Shown: positions 32,051-39,069 of the stretch, piece by piece
Layout of the letters: each line of letters opens with the position of its first letter
Position numbering within the stretch: position 1 is the first letter of the stretch
Assembly (NCBI GenBank): GCA_964521305.1
Contig: CAZFQZ010000006.1
Span: 1-39,069 of the forward strand
Origin: CAZBEJ01 sp964521305
GTDB lineage: Bacteria; Patescibacteriota; Microgenomatia; UBA1406; GWC2-37-13
Direction: 5' to 3'
DNA: 39,069 bases
The notes under the pieces: generated by a model
The model's database searches: none
What the model was told of the DNA's origin: nothing
What the model saw: only the letters and a program-made list of their open reading frames with translations
Position numbers and translations under genes: made by a program

Positions 32051-32659
32051 TTACGAGGAAGTCTTCATATAAAAATTCACCGATGCCTTTCCCCAACCCA
32101 TGTAATACTCCTGCGTGCTTAGCAAAACAAACCCGGGAGAGTCCAGTGTTTTAGTCACCGTGATAATACGCGTCCCCTTTTTCACCTGCACCAGGTGCTT
32201 AGCTATGCGGGCCATAAGATCATCGTCAAAACAGGTCGCGTGCATAAAGAAAACGTCGCCGTCTGAACAATCATGAGTAAGAAAATCCGCGTTTACAAAC
32301 TCCATATTCGTACCGGTATTTTGAACCGCTCGTACTTCGGAAGTATACCTGTCTAAAACCCGTACGCTCGTTTCATACAGTTCCTTGAATATCTCTATGC
32401 CTATACAGCGGGAAAATGCAAACAACATAGATGCCAGAATAACAGCTTTTCCCGTTCCAGAGCCTAAATCATAAAAAACTTCACCTTTTTTCGGCTGTAC
32501 AAAACCCACCATCCTTTGAAAGGATTCGGGAACAATCTCACCATAGGTATGCCCTTTGTTCTGATGCAGTACTTTGGCCCGTGCCTGTGCGGATATACCA
32601 TATCCGTTCACTTCTTCATAGAGAACATTGAAGTACTGTTTTGCCTGTTGAAAATCCAT
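32051..32659 (-). CDS. DOT1-like SAM-dependent methyltransferase
   Basis: 202 residues, class I methyltransferase. Seen: YGEIVPESFQRMV, then the SAM motif VFYDLGSGTGKAVILASML, IGIEIFKELYE, and a later DVFFMHATCFDD. This pattern is that of the DOT1-like family of protein lysine methyltransferases, which also has bacterial and archaeal members of unknown target. Start ATG 32659 is chosen because TATTAT (32671-32666) is 6 nt upstream. Divergent from rpe with only 14 bp between the start codons. Confidence 0.85.
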   Translation of the reverse strand: MDFQQAKQYFNVLYEEVNGYGISAQARAKVLHQNKGHTYGEIVPESFQRMVGFVQPKKGEVFYDLGSGTGKAVILASMLFAFSRCIGIEIFKELYETSVRVLDRYTSEVRAVQNTGTNMEFVNADFLTHDCSDGDVFFMHATCFDDDLMARIAKHLVQVKKGTRIITVTKTLDSPGFVLLSTQEYYMGWGKASVNFYMKTSS

Positions 32660-32673
32660 GCTACAATAATACC
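32660..32673. promoter_or_regulatory. 14-bp bidirectional leaderless promoter
   Basis: Between the start codons of the methyltransferase (minus) and rpe (plus) there are only 14 bp. They hold TACAAT (plus, 32662-32667) and TATTAT (minus, 32671-32666), overlapping by 2 bp. Each lies exactly 6 nt from its own ATG. Each -35 region would lie within the coding sequence of the other gene. Confidence 0.75.
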
Positions 32674-33342
32674 ATGATCGCATTTCCTTCAATACTCGAA
32701 GAAACACCTGATGGATTATTCGGTCAAATCAAGAAACTTTCACCTTACTTCGATTATTTCCAGATCGATATCGCCGACGGGGTCTTTGTCCCTAACAAAA
32801 CCGTACAAATAGACGAGCTTATTTCAACCTTCAAACCTTTAAACCTTCAAACGTTCAAACGATTGTCTTTTGAGTTCCACTTCATGGTTGAAGATTACGA
32901 AAAAGAGATTAAAAAGTTGATAGGGCTGAAAAAATTCCTGAATATTAAAACCGTTTTGATCCACGTTTCTCTCTCTCCCAACTACTCCCTACTCCCTACA
33001 ACCTATCCCCTATTTAATTTCGGTTTAGTCCTCAATCCCGAGGATTCAGTTCAACTGCTCACTGTGAACTATAATCTGCAAACTATCCCCATAATACAAA
33101 TTATGACAGTTAATCCCGGGGCGCAGGGAAATCCCTTTATACCTGAATCGCTCATTAAAATTGAACAATTACGAGTTGCCGGTTATAGGAATAAAATTTC
33201 ACTCGATGGAGCAATGAATAATAAAACAATTTCTTATATTCTCGAACAAAAATATAAACCGGATATCGTATGCCCGGGAAGTTATCTGACCAAAACCGAT
33301 GCATTGGAAAACCATGCAAAATACTTGAAATCTCTTCCATAA
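32674..33342 (+). CDS. rpe: Ribulose-phosphate 3-epimerase
   Basis: 222 residues; interconverts ribulose 5-phosphate and xylulose 5-phosphate. Seen: MIAFPSILEE, FQIDIADGVFVPN (metal-binding D with DGxFVPN), FEFHFMVEDYE (canonical HLMV), FGLVLNPE, IQIMTVNPGAQGNPFIP, and ISLDGAMN (canonical VDGG, so one Gly is changed). The barrel carries two low-complexity inserts (32825-32861 and 32984-33011). The start is ATG 32674, 6 nt after the -10 TACAAT; an upstream TTG start is not needed. Confidence 0.93.
   Translation: MIAFPSILEETPDGLFGQIKKLSPYFDYFQIDIADGVFVPNKTVQIDELISTFKPLNLQTFKRLSFEFHFMVEDYEKEIKKLIGLKKFLNIKTVLIHVSLSPNYSLLPTTYPLFNFGLVLNPEDSVQLLTVNYNLQTIPIIQIMTVNPGAQGNPFIPESLIKIEQLRVAGYRNKISLDGAMNNKTISYILEQKYKPDIVCPGSYLTKTDALENHAKYLKSLP
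32825..32861 (+). repeat. 8-nt-periodic tract in rpe
   Basis: TTCAAACC, TTTAAACC, TTCAAACG, TTCAAACG: in-frame repeat encoding FKPLNLQTFKR. Confidence 0.75.
32984..33011 (+). repeat. Heptad repeat in rpe
   Basis: ACTCCCT, ACTCCCT, ACAACCT, ATCCCCT: period 7; encodes YSLLPTTYP, close to the peptide made by the same unit in the glycosyltransferase gene. Confidence 0.85.
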
Positions 33343-33350
33343 ATGGGGAA

Positions 33351-33971
33351 TCATGCGGGTTTCGGTGGAGGATCTTTCGGTTTTAAACCAAGCTGTTGAG
33401 CCATTCCATAAAAAAACTTGTCTATTGCCGCGACACCTGCTTCTATTCCTTTTGCTGCAAGGAATAAAGGCGAACTGACTACCTGCACTGCCATTCCGGC
33501 CGCCCTTCCTAAATATTGGACGCCTTTTCCTATCTGGTCGAAAAAACTTGGTTTTTTTTCCGGGAGTAGATTGGATTTCGGTGGTTCCGGCGTTGTTGTT
33601 TTTTGCTGCTCAGATTCCGAAGGCTTTGCTGGTTTTTCCTCTTCTTTTTTGGGCTCCGTCGGTTTTTCGATTTTAGCTTCAATAGCGTTGACTTTTTGTT
33701 CTGCGTTCGCCTGCGATTGTTTTATTTCATCCAGTTGAGCCTGAATTTTCTGAGCGGCTTCCAATTGTTGTTGTTGCGCGACAGCTGCCAATTCACGTGA
33801 TTGTTGTTCGTCCGATTGCGGAATCTGCCCCCTATCATCAGAGAATTCCCGATCATCATTTTCCTCATTACGATTATCCCGTCGATTATGCCTTCTGTTG
33901 TTATTTCTCCATTTATCATCATCTCTTCTTCTCCTGTTGTTGTCTTCGCGATGTTCGTGATCGTTAACCAT
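33351..33971 (-). CDS. Disordered, charged hypothetical protein
   Basis: 206 residues. N-terminal 45 residues are almost entirely Asp, Arg, Asn, His and Glu (REDNNRRRRDDDKWRNNNRR). Then comes a Gln-rich coiled-coil stretch (about 60-105, QQQQLEAAQKIQAQLDEIK), a Pro/Lys/Glu/Thr linker, and a C-terminal amphipathic or weakly hydrophobic region (GRAAGMAVQVVSSPLFLAAKGI) ending in KPKDPPPKPA. The composition suggests RNA or membrane contact and possibly condensate behaviour, but no family is recognised. A -10 TATACT lies 10 nt before the ATG. Confidence 0.7.
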   Translation of the reverse strand: MVNDHEHREDNNRRRRDDDKWRNNNRRHNRRDNRNEENDDREFSDDRGQIPQSDEQQSRELAAVAQQQQLEAAQKIQAQLDEIKQSQANAEQKVNAIEAKIEKPTEPKKEEEKPAKPSESEQQKTTTPEPPKSNLLPEKKPSFFDQIGKGVQYLGRAAGMAVQVVSSPLFLAAKGIEAGVAAIDKFFYGMAQQLGLKPKDPPPKPA

Positions 33972-33992
33972 ACTATTCTTTAGTATAACTGA

Positions 33993-35726
33993 TTACGGAA
34001 AAAATAATCGCATCAATTCGGGATGTTTTAATAGTTCTCCCACATCTTCCCAATCGAGATGGCCGTTTTTGTCCAGATCCAAAGGATACATGCGCTTGAA
34101 ACGAGCGGGATTTTCTCCCCGTTGAAAAACAATAAACGTCTGCCGCGGCAAATAGTACGGATCGAGTAAAACAACCCTATACTCTTTTCCGGGGATGATA
34201 TTTTGGATATCCTCAACACTTCCTTGTCCGTTGCTGACGTGAAGTCCTTTCTTTTTGAGCACCACTCCTCCTGTATCATCAAAAATTTGCAGTTCGAACC
34301 GGTCACCGTCACTCACCAGTTTCGGATAAAGCTGGATATTAAATTTAAGGCTTGGCAACGGGATGATATCAAAACTCAATCCCGGCGTCTGCAAAATCGT
34401 TTTATTATCTTTCATCAATTTAACGGTTATTTTTCCTTTTCCGAGGTTATTTCCCGTTTTAATGTATACATCAACATCATTTTCTTCGAACGGTTTTATA
34501 TCTTTCAAGTCAGAAAAAAAATACTCCAGTTGGTTTTTATTCTGATAACTGACAGCTGATAACCGATATCCGGTGTTTTTATCCCAGATCGCTTGTCCGG
34601 TATTTTTGAGCCGGACTCTGAAATGATAACTCGAATTCGCGACAAACTGCGTCGGAAGATCTATGTTGATTTTTCCCGTATCCACCTGTTCGGGATCTCC
34701 TTTTGTTTTTGCAAGCGACTGAACCGTATAATACTGGGGATAAAACTCCTGATCGTTTGTCACCTGTGAAGAAGGAAGTTTCCACGAAAATCCTAAAAAG
34801 GGGTCTGACTGATAGTCGAACACGAACGGCGTCACCGCAACCACACGGTCATCCGGTACCCATATATTCTGATATGCAGCAGCAAAATCATCGGCAATAT
34901 CCTGGCGGGAAAGATGTTTGTCGGTCCAGCCTGTTTCAGTGATAAATACCGGTAACGTCTTATTCACGCCGAACGTTTTCAGCATACCCAGTTCCCACAC
35001 ATAGGTGCGGACGGTTCCGCGGCCCGCAGCAAGTGGGTTTCCTGAAAAATCCTGATTCGGATATGAATGCGATGCCCAACCGTCAAAGAGCCGTTCGAAA
35101 TCGCCCGCCGGAACTGCTTGAAAAAAATTCTGCATGAAATAATACTCGTCCAGATATTGAGGCATACTGGTCGGCGCTGACGCATCAAGTCCTGCGAGCA
35201 TGACAAAGAAATCGGGATTTTTCGCCTTCAATTTTTCGGCGAAGTCCTTGGCAACTTCAGCATAGTTAGCGGCATCCACCGTACCACCCCATTCTGTAGC
35301 ATGGTTTGGTTCGTTAAAGAGAACAATATAACGATTTTTGACCACCCAATGAAGACTATCCAAAAAATCCGCCCAGCTTTGTGCGTCTTCTTTTTTTGGC
35401 CGCTGCCAACTCTGTCCGTCCGGATGAGTAGCGATGCGGATAATAGGAATAAGGTGATATTGTCGCAGATGATCGAATATGTCCTGCCATTTTTCGCGGT
35501 TCCGGTCGTTATCCTGAATAATCAGGGTAACATATCCCCAGTCCCCGCCGTTCGAATTCACCAGATCCGCGGCTTTTTGCAGATCTTCTAAATGCGGTTG
35601 TGCCAATCCGATGCCGAACTTATTATTCTGCCGGGAAAAATCAAACGCATATGCCGGCTTTATCACTATAGCTGCGGTCGCGCAAATACACGAAAAAGTT
35701 GCGATAAACGCTATTATTGGTTTCAT
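33993..35726 (-). CDS. Secreted glycoside hydrolase-like protein with one EF-hand repeat
   Basis: 577 residues. Signal peptide (about 1-27, ending AYA). TIM-barrel of the clan GH-A kind (about 30-340): acid/base Glu139 in FNEPNHATEW and nucleophile Glu264 in FITETGWTD, each after a typical strand. Then an Ig-like beta domain (LKNTGQAIWDKNTGYRLSA) and a second beta domain. At the C-terminus, DLDKNGHLDWEDVGELL is a single dockerin-type or EF-hand calcium loop. The substrate is unknown. Start ATG 35726 has a strong Shine-Dalgarno AGGAGG 9 nt upstream. It lies 24 bp after the dCMP deaminase gene, probably in its transcript. Confidence 0.87.
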   Translation of the reverse strand: MKPIIAFIATFSCICATAAIVIKPAYAFDFSRQNNKFGIGLAQPHLEDLQKAADLVNSNGGDWGYVTLIIQDNDRNREKWQDIFDHLRQYHLIPIIRIATHPDGQSWQRPKKEDAQSWADFLDSLHWVVKNRYIVLFNEPNHATEWGGTVDAANYAEVAKDFAEKLKAKNPDFFVMLAGLDASAPTSMPQYLDEYYFMQNFFQAVPAGDFERLFDGWASHSYPNQDFSGNPLAAGRGTVRTYVWELGMLKTFGVNKTLPVFITETGWTDKHLSRQDIADDFAAAYQNIWVPDDRVVAVTPFVFDYQSDPFLGFSWKLPSSQVTNDQEFYPQYYTVQSLAKTKGDPEQVDTGKINIDLPTQFVANSSYHFRVRLKNTGQAIWDKNTGYRLSAVSYQNKNQLEYFFSDLKDIKPFEENDVDVYIKTGNNLGKGKITVKLMKDNKTILQTPGLSFDIIPLPSLKFNIQLYPKLVSDGDRFELQIFDDTGGVVLKKKGLHVSNGQGSVEDIQNIIPGKEYRVVLLDPYYLPRQTFIVFQRGENPARFKRMYPLDLDKNGHLDWEDVGELLKHPELMRLFFP

Positions 35727-35750
35727 GTATATATCCTCCTGTAACTTACG

Positions 35751-36224
35751 TTATTCAACCCGTATACCCGCTTTTTTCAGAAGATTGATTCCTTCCTTGT
35801 CATGATGCTCTTTAGCATACACATACCGTACGATTCCCGCGTTGATGATAAGCTTTGCGCAGCTTGAACACGGCGAAATCGTCGCATACATGGTTGCGCC
35901 TTTCGTCGAAATACCGAGATATGCAGCCTGAACTATGGCATTTTGTTCGGCGTGCACGCAGATGCAGCTTTCCTGATATTCGTGCGTTTGTATTTCCCCT
36001 TTTTCGCGGCGCATGCAACGGTCACATCCACCGTCTATGCAGTTCTTCACGCCGTGCGGAGTACCGTTATATCCTGTCGCAATAATTCGAAAATCTTTCA
36101 CTATTAAGGTGCCGTATACTGCTCTTAAGCAATTGGATCGTTTTTTCACTACCTGGGCAAGCTCCATGAAATACTCGTCCCACGACGGACGCCTGATAAC
36201 GGTTTTCACAGGTGACATACTCAT
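35751..36224 (-). CDS. dCMP deaminase (ComEB-type)
   Basis: 157 residues, zinc-dependent deaminase converting dCMP to dUMP for ThyA. Seen: ATGYNGTPHGVKNC, CVHAEQNAIVQAA (zinc His and catalytic Glu), TISPCSSCAKLIINAGI (two zinc Cys), and CIDGGCDRCMRREKG, the extra Cys/His zinc cluster of T4-type dCMP deaminases. It gives a second path to dUMP beside dCTP deaminase. Start ATG 36224 lies 6 nt after TACAAT (36236-36231). An in-frame ATG two codons on is an alternative. Confidence 0.95.
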   Translation of the reverse strand: MSMSPVKTVIRRPSWDEYFMELAQVVKKRSNCLRAVYGTLIVKDFRIIATGYNGTPHGVKNCIDGGCDRCMRREKGEIQTHEYQESCICVHAEQNAIVQAAYLGISTKGATMYATISPCSSCAKLIINAGIVRYVYAKEHHDKEGINLLKKAGIRVE

Positions 36225-36249
36225 GCGTATATTGTAGCAAAAAATGCCT

Positions 36250-38619
36250 TTATTTGATAGAGTGCCCGCCGAATTGTTCCCGAAGCGCGGAAAGGATCTT
36301 ACCCGTATATGAAGGGTTTTTTTCCGAGTCGATCCTGAATTGGAGTGCGTCTTGAATCACTTTTGTTTGTATCTTCATTTCCTCAGCCGTCTGTATGGTC
36401 CATAATCCTTCGCCCGTATGTGCAACCGTTCCGGAAACCTTTTCCATCGACTCCCCGTGCAACGTAAGCGCATTCTGCAACCATTCCATAAGTTTCGATT
36501 CGATCACGCTTCCGTGATTATATACCTGCGCGACTCCGGAAAGACCTAAATGAAATTCTGACCGCTTCAATAGAGTAAATCCCTCTGCAATCGCCTGCAT
36601 GATGCCATACTCAATACCGTTATGGATCATTTTGACAAAATGACCTGCGCCTGTTCCTTCAAAATGCTGGTATCCTTCGGCCACAGCCAAATCGAAAAAC
36701 AACCGTTCATGGTGCTTAAACGTCTCCACGTCTCCGCCAATCATCAACGACGCCCCGTACCGTGCACCCGCAGGCCCACCCGAAACACCGGCATCAATAT
36801 ATTTGATTCCCTTCACCGCCATTTTTTTCGCTCTCGTGATCGTATTCTTATAGAATGAATTTCCTCCGTCTACGATCACATCGCCTTTATTCAGCATCGC
36901 ATATAATCCGTCTTTACCGAACAACAATCCATCCAAAACGGTTCCCGCAGGCAGTGAAAGCCAAAGTAGTTTTGGAGCATGCAGTTTTTGGACCAGTTCG
37001 GCGATTGAGTGCGCGGGAAGAATGCCTTCACTCAACAGATCATCCGCTACGCTTTGCGTACGGTTGTAACCATATACGCTCCATCCTTTTTCCTTCAGAT
37101 GACGGGCAATATTGGCGCCCATTTTCCCCAAACCGATGATGCCGATTTCCTGCCTCATTTTCCGGATTGATCGTCCGTTATCAATGCTCGTGTCGATAAA
37201 TTGCGATTCCAGCATCGGCTCTTCTGAATCCGGTTTATAACTTTTCAGAGGCACTGCGTTTTCCTCCCACGCATAGGATATCGGATCAATGAATTTCCAC
37301 ATGGTGGAAACCTCGTCGCTTCGCACGAACAGGGTCTGGTCGCCCCTGATCGAATCGAGGAGCAATTTTTCGTATTCCTCAACGTATTGGGTGCGTTTTT
37401 GCTGTTCCCTGATCAAAAACTGAAACTTCTGGCCTTTCACGTCAAATAACAATCCGGGTTTTTTGGACCATAGATCCAAAAATACTCCTTCATTCGGCTC
37501 CAACTGGAATATCAACCGGTTTTTCAAATCATGATTCGAACCGGACGGACATAGACACGGATTCGGATGTTTAAATGTAATAATGATTTCCTTTTGTGCA
37601 ATCGGCAACCGCTTGCCGCTTTCCAGGATAAACGGAACGCCTTTCCAGCGCGGAGAATTAAGATATGCGCGGATCTTGAAATATGTTTCCGTCTTTGATT
37701 TGGGTTTTACCCCGCTTATTTTTTGGTAGTCGTCATATTGGGCGCGGTACGTATATTTTTTTATCTCTTCCTCTTTTGGCAACATCAATGTCTTTAGGAT
37801 CTCCAGTCTCCTCGATCTTATCGCTTCGGTTGAAAAACTTCCCGGGTGATCCATGGTTACCAAAGCCAGCATCTGCAGCAGGTGGTTTTGGCCGACGTCA
37901 CGAAGGGCGCCGATACCGTCATAGAATACGCCCCGTTTTTCAACCCCCAGCGTTTCCCATAACCTGATTCTCACCTTTTCGATATATTGATTGCTCCACG
38001 AACTTTCGAAGATTGCATTGGAAAACCTGAAATTCAGAATATTCTGGAGCATTTCTTTTGCCAGGTAGTGATCGATGCGATAGATCTGCTCTTCCTTGAA
38101 AAGCCTGCTTAACAGTTTTTCCAAATCCTCCGCGGTTTTTTGATCTTTCCCAAAGGGTTTTTCTATCAAAACCCTGGTAAAGCCTTCTTCGGGCGAACAC
38201 GGCTCTGTGAGTTTTGACTGATGCAGATTGGTCAAAATCGTCGAATAATATTGCGGAGGAGCAGCGATGTAGAAAAGCTTGTTGGAACATACATGCCATT
38301 TATCGTCGTAAAGCCCCAATTTATGAGCCAGATCAGAGTACTGATCGAGATTCTCGAAAGAACCTTCGTGATATGACCACGTGCGTACGAATTGATCGAA
38401 ATCTTCTTCTTTATGCTCTTCCAGTATCTCAACGAGCGAGTCGCGAAACTGCCTATCATCCCAATGCCTGCGGGAAAATCCAATCACATGAAACATTTTC
38501 GGAAGATACCCTCCTTTGTACAGATGGAAAAGCGCGGGTACGATTTTCTTGTGCATAAGATCGCCGGTCGCACCGAGGATAACGAAGATGGTCGGAATAT
38601 GGAATTTATTGTTATGCAT
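36250..38619 (-). CDS. zwf-gnd: Fused glucose-6-phosphate dehydrogenase / 6-phosphogluconate dehydrogenase
   Basis: 789 residues carrying both oxidation steps of the oxidative pentose-phosphate pathway. Zwf part (about 1-455): GATGDL (16-21), EKPFG (153-157), and the catalytic RIDHYLAKE (181-189). A linker of about 30 residues follows. The Gnd part begins at about residue 488: GLGKMG (496-501), SGGPAGARYG (about 613), and GAGHFVKMIHNGIEYG (catalytic Lys about 663). It is 302 residues long, the size of the short GndA-type enzyme. No stop or frameshift separates them. The lactonase step (pgl) is not in the window; the lactone also hydrolyses on its own. An internal ATG at 37158 could allow separate Gnd synthesis, but no Shine-Dalgarno precedes it. 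Confidence 0.95.
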   Translation of the reverse strand: MHNNKFHIPTIFVILGATGDLMHKKIVPALFHLYKGGYLPKMFHVIGFSRRHWDDRQFRDSLVEILEEHKEEDFDQFVRTWSYHEGSFENLDQYSDLAHKLGLYDDKWHVCSNKLFYIAAPPQYYSTILTNLHQSKLTEPCSPEEGFTRVLIEKPFGKDQKTAEDLEKLLSRLFKEEQIYRIDHYLAKEMLQNILNFRFSNAIFESSWSNQYIEKVRIRLWETLGVEKRGVFYDGIGALRDVGQNHLLQMLALVTMDHPGSFSTEAIRSRRLEILKTLMLPKEEEIKKYTYRAQYDDYQKISGVKPKSKTETYFKIRAYLNSPRWKGVPFILESGKRLPIAQKEIIITFKHPNPCLCPSGSNHDLKNRLIFQLEPNEGVFLDLWSKKPGLLFDVKGQKFQFLIREQQKRTQYVEEYEKLLLDSIRGDQTLFVRSDEVSTMWKFIDPISYAWEENAVPLKSYKPDSEEPMLESQFIDTSIDNGRSIRKMRQEIGIIGLGKMGANIARHLKEKGWSVYGYNRTQSVADDLLSEGILPAHSIAELVQKLHAPKLLWLSLPAGTVLDGLLFGKDGLYAMLNKGDVIVDGGNSFYKNTITRAKKMAVKGIKYIDAGVSGGPAGARYGASLMIGGDVETFKHHERLFFDLAVAEGYQHFEGTGAGHFVKMIHNGIEYGIMQAIAEGFTLLKRSEFHLGLSGVAQVYNHGSVIESKLMEWLQNALTLHGESMEKVSGTVAHTGEGLWTIQTAEEMKIQTKVIQDALQFRIDSEKNPSYTGKILSALREQFGGHSIK

Positions 38620-38697
38620 AACAAAATTTAAGTATCAATGACAAGTAAATAAGGTTTTTCTTTCACATACTATCATATAAATCTCTACGACTGCATA

Positions 38698-38726
38698 ATA
38701 GTATATTTCTCTGTAAACGATGTCAA
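38698..38726 (-). promoter_or_regulatory. zwf-gnd promoter
   Basis: TTGACA (38726-38721), a 17-nt spacer, TACTAT (38703-38698) on the minus strand, giving a leader of about 70 nt. The leader contains a short reading frame (MIVCERK...) but no terminator, so attenuation is not suggested. Confidence 0.75.
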
Positions 38727-38912
38727 GAAGATTATTTGCTTATATATTCACTCCATGTTTTTTGGGTTGACTTTATTTTAGCGGGTATTTCATTGCAAAT
38801 AACTTCGTGTTACAGTGAAGACATTTATCGATTGTTGTCGGATATGATGAATCAGTCATATGAACCCACGGTCTTCAGACCTCAGAATAATTGCTTCGCA
38901 ATTTTCTGAGTA
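38727..38912. other. Gene-free region with three hairpins
   Basis: No gene is seen. Three inverted repeats follow one another: 38842-38861 (6 bp, 8-nt loop), 38870-38881 (GGTC/GACC, short loop) and 38881-38910 (7 bp plus 6 bp with one bulge). None has a U-tract. They lie just downstream of the tRNA-Pro 3'-end duplicate. Confidence 0.45.
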
Positions 38913-38914
38913 AA

Positions 38915-38953
38915 CCTTTACACCTGAAAAACTAGTCGGGACGGCGAGACTTG
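38915..38953. repeat. Duplicate of the tRNA-Pro 3' end, copy 1
   Basis: 39 bp identical to 38995-39033. On the minus strand it carries the last 18 nt of the tRNA (from within the T-loop to the discriminator base) plus 21 nt of downstream flank, without the rest of the tRNA. Confidence 0.9.
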
Positions 38954-38958
38954 CACAT

Positions 38959-38978
38959 AAAAAACCTAACGGTTTTTT
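38959..38978 (-). terminator. Terminator of the tRNA-Pro transcript
   Basis: Perfect 8-bp stem AAAAAACC/GGTTTTTT around a 4-nt loop. A-rich on one side and T-rich on the other, so it can act in both directions. It lies 37 bp downstream of the tRNA 3' end, between the two copies of the 39-bp repeat. Confidence 0.7.
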
Positions 38979-38994
38979 AGTGTAAAAACTCGCT

Positions 38995-39033
38995 CCTTTA
39001 CACCTGAAAAACTAGTCGGGACGGCGAGACTTG
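38995..39033. repeat. tRNA-Pro 3' end and flank, copy 2
   Basis: The copy of the 39-bp repeat that belongs to the real tRNA gene; identical to 38915-38953. Confidence 0.9.
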
Positions 39034-39069
39034 AACTCGCGACCTTTGGACCCCCAGCCCAACGTTCTA
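39016..39069 (-). tRNA. tRNA-Pro (anticodon GGG), 5' part outside window
   Basis: Minus strand. From the 3' end: discriminator A, acceptor strand CGTCCCG, T-arm (GCGAG/CTCGC around TTCAAGT, 39024-39040), variable loop AGGTC, and anticodon arm TTGGG-CTGGGGG-TCCAA (39046-39062) with anticodon GGG. The 5' half lies beyond the window edge. CCA is not encoded; the bases after the discriminator are CTA. Confidence 0.88.

Noticed and set aside
36250..38619. Splitting zwf and gnd into two genes
   Set aside because: The frame is continuous with a linker and no stop; an internal ATG at 37158 has no ribosome site, so two independent genes are less likely than a fusion.

Overview
The window reads like a chromosomal piece of a Patescibacteria (CPR) genome, most likely Microgenomates. 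This is inference from gene content, not a phylogeny: compact gene order, signal-peptide surface proteins of CPR type, a stand-alone PaaX/Cas2-like protein, competence genes, and very short promoter-to-start distances. For a CPR genome it is biosynthetically rich. It holds serine synthesis (serB-serA fusion, serC), a folate block (folC, folP, folK), a thymidylate set (thyA, folA, dCTP deaminase, dCMP deaminase) and much of the pentose-phosphate pathway (a zwf-gnd fusion, rpe, rpiB).

Layout. 1-3.5 kb: thioredoxin reductase (cut by the window edge) behind a CsoR-like repressor, then rho with a long leader containing a structured RNA element. 3.5-9.8 kb: two orphan genes, fmt, a small membrane protein and the Kup potassium transporter. 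9.9-15.5 kb: thyA-folA on the minus strand, then on the plus strand a serine operon behind a complete candidate transcription attenuator (leader peptide with Ser codons, mutually exclusive hairpins, terminator), then a VapBC-type pair. 15.5-20.5 kb: dcd-folK-folP-folC in an operon with an unknown CxDxR protein, whose paralog is transcribed divergently next door. 20.5-25.8 kb: glycosyltransferase, beta-helix surface protein, tatD, CDP-alcohol transferase-like protein, secreted protein, rpiB. 25.8-32 kb: class IV aminotransferase, then a broken competence cluster (yraN, dprA, comM) interrupted by a PurA-like protein, a PaaX/Cas2-like gene, a decayed receiver-like gene and dispersed intergenic repeats. 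32-39 kb: a DOT1-like methyltransferase and rpe sharing a 14-bp divergent promoter, a disordered protein, a secreted glycoside hydrolase, dCMP deaminase, the zwf-gnd fusion, and a partial tRNA-Pro(GGG) with a duplicated 3' end.

Three window-wide patterns stand out. (1) Many first genes start about 6 nt after a -10 box, which implies leaderless mRNAs; clear Shine-Dalgarno sequences appear at two genes, one of them inside an operon. (2) Short repeats with 7-nt periodicity occur between genes and, in frame, inside genes (thyA, fmt, rpe, glycosyltransferase). (3) A palindromic element of about 75 bp sits in the same reading frame inside both folC and dprA. The strongest candidate for an undescribed system is the leaderless Ser-codon attenuator in front of serBA-serC. 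The pair of divergent CxDxR paralogs tied to the folate operon comes next.
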